This document shows positions 16,776 through 22,859 of a stretch of 24,000 nt of DNA, piece by piece. A program made the position numbers and the translations under genes. The first letter of the stretch is position 1; each line of letters opens with the position of its first letter. The DNA is from Candidatus Acidiferrum typicum (GTDB lineage Bacteria; Acidobacteriota; Terriglobia; Acidiferrales; UBA7541), in NCBI GenBank assembly GCA_002478115.1, contig DLMH01000047.1:1-24000 (forward strand). The letters run 5' to 3'. The notes beneath the pieces were generated by a model that was not told the origin of the DNA, did no database searches, and saw only the letters and a program-made list of their open reading frames with translations.

Positions 16776-16837
16776 CCCTCAGCATAACAGGCGAAGCATA
16801 GCACATTATTTACCTGTTGTCTACTATTATTTAGTGG

Positions 16838-16859
16838 GTACTAGTTTCGAAACTCGTAC
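16838..16859. repeat. 22-bp imperfect palindrome at the end of the cassette
   Basis: GTACTAGTTTC and GAAACTCGTAC are complementary at all but one position. The site lies about 95 bases downstream of the last cassette gene (minus strand). It has no T-run, so it could be an operator, recombination site or remnant instead of a terminator. Confidence 0.5.
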
Positions 16860-16952
16860 TCGCTCGGAATGGGAAACCCCAAGACCCAGCCTCCCCCTAC
16901 GAGGCTAGAGCACCCGGAGTCTAGTCCGCATTTTTCGCCCAGGCCATCCACC

Positions 16953-17180
16953 TCACAAGTCAGAGGGGCTCCTGTGTTCTCGTATGTTGTCGTAACTGAC
17001 AGCCAGGTGTTGTCCGGGCTTGAGTCGGGAACCGGACGCAGCGGGCTGGCTATCGAGCCAGCCGAAAACCACCTTATTGGGTTCGTCGCAATAGTCGATC
17101 CGGAGCCACATCCACTCGGCTTCGCCCGTCTTCTCATCCCTAATCTCGAACTTAACGTAATCGCCCGACTTGTACTTCAC
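16953..17180 (-). CDS. small DUF2314-like protein
   Basis: This 75-residue protein starts with GTG at 17180 (MKYKSGDYVKFEIRD). The pattern of a short acidic-aromatic domain, with GEAEWMWLRID, then VVFGWLDSQP, then LAVSYDNIREH, resembles DUF2314 (YegJ-like) proteins, whose function is unknown. GGAG and AAGG precede the start, the latter very closely. The gene lies 72 bp downstream of the Rossmann-fold gene in the same direction, so it may be the last member of the modification cassette or an independent passenger. The assignment to DUF2314 is from recalled motifs only. Confidence 0.65.
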   Translation of the reverse strand: MKYKSGDYVKFEIRDEKTGEAEWMWLRIDYCDEPNKVVFGWLDSQPAASGSRLKPGQHLAVSYDNIREHRSPSDL

Positions 17181-17252
17181 AACCTTCTCTCCACACCACG
17201 AGCGCGTTCAGGCGTCTCTGGCTTTGCATCCCATTGCCTCTCTAAAATAGGC

Positions 17253-18200
17253 CTACGGTATCGCTTTTATGAAATACGGGAAGTAGCGATGAAAGTCGGC
17301 GTACTGTTGAAGCCTAATTTCGGTCTGTTTCAGGTTCTCGTCGGTCAGATATCCTAGCGCGCGTCGCAGGGTCCTGCCCGCATTGCGGCCGCAGGGAAGG
17401 TATCTCTGAAGATAAAGTCGCTCTTTCGTGCTGAGGCTAGGCACGTTAATTTGCCTAGGTTCATTCCAGTTTAAGTTAGCAAAACGCCAGTTCTTGAAAG
17501 CTTTCCTGAAGTCTTTTTCCTCGACTCTTCGGCAGACAACGCCGGTGAGGGTGAATATACCCGCACCGTCACTGTAATAGAAGGACGAGAGAGGCAAAAA
17601 CATCAACGGCATTGCGCTTGGAAGTGCTTTTTGAGAGGCGATTTGCACCATCTCTTGCATTAATAGCGCAAGTTTGTCGACTCGACTGGGCGGTGGATCA
17701 GACGTATTTGGCAGTAGTGTTTCGAATTTCCTTCTGAAGTCCTCGGTCTGCTCGGGTTTCTTATAATCACGCGGGTCGCAGCTCAATGTAATCTTAACTA
17801 TGGAGTTTGTGCCCACTTTTCCCAATAACCCCATGAAGTCATCGAAGTGACCAAGTTCGAGGTTGGTATAGTCGAGCCAAAAAATGCTTTTTTGATCCTT
17901 CGCCTCGTATTGCGCCAAGAATGATTTAAGTGAGGTGCGCTCGAGTTTCAGGCGGTGGAAACGGCATGGAAGATGAAATCGCTGGCGCTTGTAGATTTCC
18001 GGGTCCTGCTCAATGCAGACCATTTTAATCTCAGGATAGAACTCGTAGATGAGCCGAAAATCCTCTAGGGTCGGCCCTCCCATCGAATAATAGGTGTAGT
18101 CGCTCAATTCTCTCGGCTTCACAACAAGCCTGATTGCATCAATCAGTGTTAGTCGATCCACTGCCTTATTCGGGCGAATGTGGTAGGCGGGTTGGCTCAC
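17253..18200 (-). CDS. uncharacterised SAM-methyltransferase-like protein of the modification cassette
   Basis: This 315-residue protein starts with GTG at 18200, overlapping the ATPase stop as GTGA; GAAGGA about 10 bases upstream supports it. The N-terminal half has the order of elements of a class I methyltransferase Rossmann fold: a glycine loop in YYSMGGPTLEDF (about 38-49), an acidic strand end in KMVCIEQDPE (about 59-68), a third element LKLERTSLKSF, and FWLDYTNLEL (about 107-116) where the catalytic strand-4 motif would be. The C-terminal half (from about 175) is helical and basic, ending YFPYFIKAIP. It resembles the group annotated as putative O-methyltransferases found beside GHKL ATPases. 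No PD-(D/E)XK, HNH, PLD or GIY-YIG motif is visible. Whether it methylates anything or is a DNA-binding effector is open. Confidence 0.8.
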   Translation of the reverse strand: MSQPAYHIRPNKAVDRLTLIDAIRLVVKPRELSDYTYYSMGGPTLEDFRLIYEFYPEIKMVCIEQDPEIYKRQRFHLPCRFHRLKLERTSLKSFLAQYEAKDQKSIFWLDYTNLELGHFDDFMGLLGKVGTNSIVKITLSCDPRDYKKPEQTEDFRRKFETLLPNTSDPPPSRVDKLALLMQEMVQIASQKALPSAMPLMFLPLSSFYYSDGAGIFTLTGVVCRRVEEKDFRKAFKNWRFANLNWNEPRQINVPSLSTKERLYLQRYLPCGRNAGRTLRRALGYLTDENLKQTEIRLQQYADFHRYFPYFIKAIP

Positions 18201-19639
18201 TTGGGCGCGTCCTTCAGAATAAGGTCAAAGCATTCTTCACCAACGGTCGACGGTGAGGCCTCAGCCTCGCCAAACAGATATTCGGCGACTCTCCTGATCT
18301 CTTCGACAGTCCTGACGAAGGATATTCGCCTTTGTCGGGATTCCAACTTCCTGGGCATCGGCAACTCGGGCTTGTATTGCTCTCCCGGGGGCACGGACTT
18401 TGTCGTCGCGTTGAAAACTAGATGGGTTGACTCGACCTTGATCTCATCGAGCGAGAGCGGCTCGCCTGCCTCAATGTATTTTCTGGATTCGTCGAGGTCG
18501 TTTTTCCATTTATTCGTGTAGTCTGTAAAAACACGCATGCCATCTCGCATCTTGTTCTTGATTTGCAAATACAGCCTTGAGGAAGCGTCGACGTCTCGCT
18601 TCGTCGTTGTCGTCGGGAGTTTCGAAGAGTCTCCCCTGAACTCGACGATCCCAGAAATTGCGATGAACTGATTGTGATACCGAGGAACCCCAGCCTCCCC
18701 CCACCCCGTGAGTTCGGTCCTATCGCAGTAGACGACAGCCCTGTCGTTGCAGATGATGGTCCATCCGGCATCTACGGCCGCGTAGCGCTTTTGTATCTGC
18801 TCACTTTCTGAGTCATCAGGGTCAGGTATGGGGCGGGTGAATCCTACAGCGAGAAAAACTTCAACGCCGTCTTCGGTCTTGGTCCTGAACATGAAAGGCC
18901 TAATTGCCTTCGGAGTTTTTGTCGATTTCGGCTTCCTGGGAGCAAAAAGTAGCTTCACGGGGCGGGCTTTCGCGAGGACGCCGTTGATCTTTATTTCCAG
19001 GCCCTTATCGATGATGGCCGCGTAGTGAGTCTCCACCGTCTGCTGAAGGGTACTCTGAAGAGCCTCGCGATCAATGCTGAAGCGGTCCGCAATCGGGGCA
19101 TGAAGGGTTCCTACAACGATGGTGGTCCCTTGGTATTTGGGCGGGGTCTTCGACGGCTCGACTGGTAGGTCCCAGTCGCCCTTCTTTTCTGTCCAGTCAG
19201 GGCTTATCTCGACATCATAAGCATCTTTTTCGTTCCGAGTGGAAATCGAGCACTGCTTGCCCATCTTAAAAATCGCGCGCTTCATTCCTATGCCGTACGC
19301 GCCGACGGTTCCGGGCGCGTCCTGAGGACGGTCAGGGTCGGCTTCACGGCCCATCGTGAAGGCGTACTTGTGCAAGCTCCACGGAATCCCTCCACAGTTG
19401 TCTGAAATCTCGAAATTGTTTCTGTCGAATTTAATATGCGCCCAGAACCCCTCGTAGGGTGTCTTCTTGTCTTTGGCAGTCTTCTCGGCTCCGGTACGCA
19501 GTATTCCGTCCACGCAATTGTCGAGTAGATCGAGGATCGCGTCCTCTAGTCTGATGTCCCGTGTGAGCATGTAGACAAAAAACGATTTCACTGGCGAGGC
19601 ATCTACGGGTTCGTATGGGTTTTGCTTCTCCTTGGCCAT
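18197..19639 (-). CDS. GHKL (MORC/MutL-like) ATPase of a restriction-modification-type system
   Basis: This is a 480-residue protein. The Bergerat ATP-binding fold shows the N-box ILDLLDNCVDG (35-45), motif G1 SDNCGG (79-84) and motif G2 GAYGIGMK (113-120). A second domain with the S5-like pattern follows: GWTIICNDRAVVYCD, then TGWG, then LPTTTTKRDVD with the Lys expected to reach ATP. The C-terminal 100 residues are charged and probably helical. This matches the paraMORC type of GHKL proteins described in prokaryotic restriction-modification neighbourhoods, where ATP-driven dimerisation clamps or remodels DNA complexes. The usual catalytic Glu of the N-box is Asp (residue 37). The ATG at 19639 lies 3 bp after the methyltransferase stop with AAAGGG before it, and the stop overlaps the next start. 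Confidence 0.9.
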   Translation of the reverse strand: MAKEKQNPYEPVDASPVKSFFVYMLTRDIRLEDAILDLLDNCVDGILRTGAEKTAKDKKTPYEGFWAHIKFDRNNFEISDNCGGIPWSLHKYAFTMGREADPDRPQDAPGTVGAYGIGMKRAIFKMGKQCSISTRNEKDAYDVEISPDWTEKKGDWDLPVEPSKTPPKYQGTTIVVGTLHAPIADRFSIDREALQSTLQQTVETHYAAIIDKGLEIKINGVLAKARPVKLLFAPRKPKSTKTPKAIRPFMFRTKTEDGVEVFLAVGFTRPIPDPDDSESEQIQKRYAAVDAGWTIICNDRAVVYCDRTELTGWGEAGVPRYHNQFIAISGIVEFRGDSSKLPTTTTKRDVDASSRLYLQIKNKMRDGMRVFTDYTNKWKNDLDESRKYIEAGEPLSLDEIKVESTHLVFNATTKSVPPGEQYKPELPMPRKLESRQRRISFVRTVEEIRRVAEYLFGEAEASPSTVGEECFDLILKDAPK

Positions 19640-19642
19640 GCA

Positions 19643-20794
19643 CTACCCTTTCTGGCGCGACTTTTCGAGGGCCAGTCGGACGGCCTTTGCAACCGCGCGC
19701 GCTAAGAGTGGCGGGACGGAGTTACCTATCTGGCGGAATCCGTGCCACTTCGTTGGATGAAATTGGAACCAGTCGGGAAAGGAATGAAGCCTTGCAGCCT
19801 CGCGTACCGTAATGCACCGATCTTGAAAAGGATGGATCGGCCGCGGTGCCATGAACGATCCTTGCGCGGGACCCGTTCCGGCACGAAGCGTCGGTGCCAA
19901 GCCGGCCTTGGCAAGTCGGTAGAATCTACTCACTTCTTCGCTGCTTCCCTGTTTCGTATTACTGAATCGCCTTATCGTCTTCGCGGTGTGTGCAGTCCGC
20001 GAGCAGCTGCTCAAACCGTTGCCATTCCTGCTTCGCGCGGGAGACTTGTCACCACGGTCCAGGATCTCGCCTCTCAGCACTTTGGCATAAGCACTTGGTT
20101 TTCCCAAATTACCGGCATATTCGTCGGTTTCAAGTAGATAGTTATAATTCGCTATCTTGGGGAGGTCGCCGATCGCGTCCCAGACTGTTGGGCCGTCATA
20201 GTCGCCGTTCTCGCCGTAAGGATGCGAAGGCGTGGGATATTGAGGAGCGATGGCCCCCCTGATGTAACCCAGAACGAAAACCCGCCGCCGCCTCTGTGGA
20301 ACGCCAAATTCAGCGGCGTCGAGCACCTGAATTGGCTTCACTATGCGATAGCCGGAGCTTTCGACGTGATGGACGAATTCGTCCAGAACGCTCTTTGAGT
20401 CACCCATCAAGATTCCTGCCACGTTCTCGACGACAAAATAGGAGGGCGAGAGTTCGATAATCAGACGGGCGAGATCGTGCAGGAGTAGGTTACGCGGGTC
20501 GTCTCGGGAGCGCTTCCCGATCAGTGAGAAGCCTTGACACGGCGGTCCGGCGAATACCACGTCAATTGGCCTGTCTTCGATTCCCGTTTCCTCCCTAAGT
20601 TCTTTGCCGGAGACGGTCGAAAGATCAGTACACCACGTTTGACAGTTGGGGAAATTCGTTAGGTGTGTCTCGGTGTGAATCTTTTCAATGTCCACGGCGG
20701 CGAGCACGTCGAAACCTGCTTGCTCGAATCCGAGTGACATTCCACCAGCGCAGCAAAAGAGGTCAACGCCGACTGGACGCCTGCGTTTTTTCAT
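19643..20794 (-). CDS. DNA (cytosine-5-)-methyltransferase
   Basis: This 383-residue enzyme transfers a methyl group from SAM to carbon 5 of cytosine in DNA. All conserved motifs are present in order: I VDLFCCAGGMSLGFEQAGF (9-28), IV GPPCQGFS with catalytic Cys86, VI ENV (123-125), VIII QRRRR (167-171), IX REAARLHSFPD (331-341) and X QIGNSVPP (355-362). The target-recognition region, about 180-320, is short to normal, so a short specific target is likely; the target cannot be predicted. The ATG overlaps the stop of the upstream glycosylase gene as ATGA, and the ATPase gene begins 3 bp after its stop. It would mark host DNA in a restriction- or defence-type cassette. Confidence 0.96.
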   Translation of the reverse strand: MKKRRRPVGVDLFCCAGGMSLGFEQAGFDVLAAVDIEKIHTETHLTNFPNCQTWCTDLSTVSGKELREETGIEDRPIDVVFAGPPCQGFSLIGKRSRDDPRNLLLHDLARLIIELSPSYFVVENVAGILMGDSKSVLDEFVHHVESSGYRIVKPIQVLDAAEFGVPQRRRRVFVLGYIRGAIAPQYPTPSHPYGENGDYDGPTVWDAIGDLPKIANYNYLLETDEYAGNLGKPSAYAKVLRGEILDRGDKSPARSRNGNGLSSCSRTAHTAKTIRRFSNTKQGSSEEVSRFYRLAKAGLAPTLRAGTGPAQGSFMAPRPIHPFQDRCITVREAARLHSFPDWFQFHPTKWHGFRQIGNSVPPLLARAVAKAVRLALEKSRQKG

Positions 20795-21546
20795 TGAGCC
20801 GCCTTAAAGAATTCGCAGTAGCGATTGATGCAACAGTCATGACACCGTGGGCTGCGCGGTCGACACACCTTTCGGCCATGCGCTATGCACGCTACGTGAT
20901 AATCCCGCCGCAGTGCTGGCACAACCAACGCTTCTAGTTCTGCGTGACACTGATCCGCACGTCTTCTGGCGGTCCAGCCCAGCCGGCTGGAAATCCTATG
21001 TACATGCGTATCCACGGGGAGCACTGCCAGATTAAGTGTATACATCATTACGCACTTTGCAACCTTTTCAGACACGCCAGGCAGTCTAACGAGGTAATCC
21101 TGTGCCGCCTCGGGAGCTAGCCTTTTGAGGAGTCGGAGATCGCAAGCCCCGAAACGCTTCTTAATCAATCGAAGTGCCCCTCGGATATGCCGGGACTTGA
21201 CCGCAGAAAGTCCGGCGGGTTTGAGCAAGGAACGAAGTACAGACATCGGAGCAGTCAGGACCTCGTCCCACTCACCAAACCGCTTCTGGAGACGCCTGTA
21301 AGTGCTGCGGGCCGTTCCCGGCGTTGTCTTGTTGGACAAGATGATATAGATGAGATCGTCCAGAGGGTCGGAAGGATTGCCGAAGCGCGGGGTCCCGTAT
21401 GTTCTGGTGAGGATTTTGCACACGCTCCGGACAGTCCGCACGCGGATGGATGATGGCTCGCGCCAGATGGCGCCGGTTTTCTTGAGCGGGCTGGGTAAGT
21501 GCTTCCCTACCATCGCAAGTCTTAACGCACCCCTCGAAGCTGCCAC
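20791..21546 (-). CDS. endonuclease III-like HhH-GPD DNA glycosylase with Fe-S cluster
   Basis: This 251-residue DNA repair enzyme has its helix-hairpin-helix at LPGVSEKVAK (155-164). The lyase-type Lys161 and catalytic Asp179 (VDTHVHRI) are 18 residues apart, exactly as Lys120 and Asp138 of E. coli endonuclease III. The four Cys of the 4Fe-4S loop follow the spacing C-x6-C-x2-C-x5-C (228, 235, 238, 244). It is therefore predicted to be active as a base glycosylase with possible AP-lyase activity. It overlaps the cytosine methyltransferase gene by 4 bp (ATGA). By analogy with the Mig T/G-mismatch glycosylase beside a methyltransferase on a Methanothermobacter plasmid, it may repair T:G arising from 5-methylcytosine deamination (inference). 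The start is GTG with GAGGT about 10 bases upstream; an ATG at 21513 is a shorter alternative. Confidence 0.92.
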   Translation of the reverse strand: MAASRGALRLAMVGKHLPSPLKKTGAIWREPSSIRVRTVRSVCKILTRTYGTPRFGNPSDPLDDLIYIILSNKTTPGTARSTYRRLQKRFGEWDEVLTAPMSVLRSLLKPAGLSAVKSRHIRGALRLIKKRFGACDLRLLKRLAPEAAQDYLVRLPGVSEKVAKCVMMYTLNLAVLPVDTHVHRISSRLGWTARRRADQCHAELEALVVPALRRDYHVACIAHGRKVCRPRSPRCHDCCINRYCEFFKAAQ

Positions 21547-21704
21547 TGTAATACTACCTCGTGCCGGTTTCTAGGCTATTACCTCACAATGTCTAGGAAG
21601 AGAGTTATGAGCGATCAAATATCAGTGATCGGGAGGCAAGAGCCGTGGCCCTTCGCGGAGATCACTCTGGGTAAACGGGGGGCAGAACGAATCCCAAGAG
21701 AGCA

Positions 21705-21784
21705 GAGGGATCCCTCCACTGCGCGGCCCGACGCGCCACAATTCGGCGCGAAGGAAGAAATCGGGCCGCTCCGGTCGGGATGAC
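21705..21784 (-). repeat. GTCATCCCGA-type palindromic repeat with nested stems
   Basis: GCGGCCCGA (21723-21731) pairs perfectly with TCGGGCCGC (21761-21769), and within it CGCGCC (21732-21737) pairs with GGCGCG (21745-21750). On the minus strand it begins GTCATCCCGACCGGAG, matching the start of 10471-10525. Confidence 0.65.
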
Positions 21785-21904
21785 AGTGAGGAGGAGTGGT
21801 CAGGGAGCAGCGATCAGTGATCAGCGCCCAGCGATCAGGAGGCAAGAGAGAAGCAGGTCCCTCGCGATGCTCGGGATGACAACATAGAGGGAGGCAAGAG
21901 AGGG

Positions 21905-21926
21905 GGGGCACGATGTATCGTGCCCC
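21905..21926. repeat. perfect hairpin GGGGCACGAT/ATCGTGCCCC
   Basis: Ten-base arms surround GT, followed by TACATGG. Hairpins of this form are found dispersed in intergenic DNA of many bacteria. Nothing nearby suggests it acts as a terminator. Confidence 0.75.
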
Positions 21927-22092
21927 TACATGGAAAGCAGGCGGGATGACAGATTTTGGGAGTGTTTGTTTTGGGGGCGAGTTTATGTCGGACCCTTCGA
22001 GGCTCAGGGCAAGCTATGAATGTCCGACCCCCTAAGGTGCTAGAGTGATCCCTCCCGATGCTCGGGATGACGGAGAAGAACGGCAGGAGAAA

Positions 22093-22165
22093 CCCAAGAA
22101 CCGGTCTGAAGACCGGCCACTACATAAGAAGGAGAACGGCCCGCCTCAGAAGGCGGCCACTACAT
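22093..22165 (+). repeat. dispersed repeat, right copy, with two hairpin plus CCACTACAT modules
   Basis: The first 52 bases match 16396-16345 on the opposite strand. Two modules lie in tandem: the hairpin CCGGTCTGAAGACCGG then CCACTACAT, and the hairpin CCGCCT/AGGCGG then CCACTACAT. Compared with the left copy, about 32 bases between the modules are missing here. Confidence 0.85.
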
Positions 22166-22196
22166 GTAAGAGGGAAAGGCGGGGATTGCTGCGCTC

Positions 22197-22841
22197 TTAC
22201 ACTTTTTCGAGCAGGGCGACGAAATGAAGGCCTCGGCCCACTAGCAGCGAAAACGGAAACGGGTACAGCGGCACTTCGCTGGTCCACTGCGCGATGGAGA
22301 GCCCGCATTTCGCGAAGGTCGCTTCCCATTCCTTGCGGCTCTGATAGTTGTACGGCAAACGCACGCCATGGGGACGGTTGCCTACCCAGTCCATGAACTG
22401 CAGCGTCTTGAAGTCGAACCAGTTTTCGCTGAGATGGTCCTTGATCAGCACGAACCGGCGCGTGACGCGGCGGGCTTCCCGCAGCAGGATGGTGGGATCG
22501 TCCGTGTGGTGCAGCACGTCAACAAACAGGCAAACGTCGAACGTCCAGTCGGGAAAGGGCAGCTTGGCTCCGTCGAACGCCCGGCACCGAATCCCGCATT
22601 GGGGCCGCTCGGCAAACTCCACTCCCTCAATGGAAATCTCCGAGCCGCATTCCGCCAGCAGATCTCCGATGGTGCCGTCGCCGCAGCCAATGTCCAGAAC
22701 GGCGGAACCCGGCGGAATCCGCGCGGACAAGCATTCGGCCAGAACCCGCACGCGCCGGCCGAAAACCATTCGCGCGTGCGCGGTCTGCAGCACCGAAAAG
22801 CCAACGGAGCCTCGTGCCTCACTTTTTGCTTTTTCAGTCAT
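22197..22841 (-). CDS. class I SAM-dependent methyltransferase (small molecule or lipid/glycan type)
   Basis: This 214-residue protein has motif I VLDIGCGDGTIGD (about 48-60), post-I acidic loop IEGVEF, motif III-type AFDGAKLPFPDWTFD and motif IV FVDVLHHTDDP. These are typical of the Methyltransf_11/25 families. The later LIKDHLSENWFDF and DWVGNRPHGV segments, with a Tyr/Phe-rich end, resemble methyltransferases acting on lipid-linked or polyketide-like substrates, but this is uncertain. It starts 18 bp after the stop of the glycosyltransferase gene on the same strand, so the two are probably co-transcribed. It could modify the glycosyltransferase product. There is no link to the DNA methylation cassette beyond proximity; its promoter side faces away from it. 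Confidence 0.88.
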   Translation of the reverse strand: MTEKAKSEARGSVGFSVLQTAHARMVFGRRVRVLAECLSARIPPGSAVLDIGCGDGTIGDLLAECGSEISIEGVEFAERPQCGIRCRAFDGAKLPFPDWTFDVCLFVDVLHHTDDPTILLREARRVTRRFVLIKDHLSENWFDFKTLQFMDWVGNRPHGVRLPYNYQSRKEWEATFAKCGLSIAQWTSEVPLYPFPFSLLVGRGLHFVALLEKV

Positions 22842-22859
22842 ATTCCGGAAAGACTTCCA

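Larger units (their letters stand above)
15727..16952. other. 1.2-kb repeat-rich intergenic region, no gene supported
   Basis: Open frames here have no family motifs and are built from repeats; the longest minus-strand one (16124-16804) repeats the peptide IVGAPTF found in another frame because both cross the same palindrome. Sequences such as AGTTCACA, CAGTCCACAG and GTGATCAG recur in degenerate form. The individual repeats are listed separately. The region forms the downstream flank of the minus-strand modification cassette. Confidence 0.7.
21547..22196. other. 650-bp repeat-rich intergenic region
   Basis: No gene is supported. It must carry the promoter of the minus-strand cassette: TAGTAT lies a few bases upstream of the GTG on that strand, but no matching -35 was found. 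Contents include three TCGGGATGAC motifs (21775-21784, 21871-21880, 22062-22071), degenerate GATCAGTGATCAG sequences around 21811-21838, and the palindromes listed separately. It mirrors the repeat-rich flank at 15727-16952. Confidence 0.65.

Noticed and set aside
16124..16804. 226-residue open frame on the minus strand
   Set aside because: It runs through palindromes and duplicated blocks, has no domain pattern, and shares peptides (IVGAPTF, KNRSEDRPLH) with other frames only because they cross the same repeats.
21809..21840. possible direct-repeat or CRISPR-like array from GATCAGTGATCAG units
   Set aside because: The units are short, irregular and lack spacers of constant length; there are no cas genes in the window.
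22197..22841. methyltransferase considered as part of the DNA-modification cassette
   Set aside because: It lacks DNA methyltransferase motifs, is separated by 650 bp of repeats and is coupled to the glycosyltransferase gene instead.
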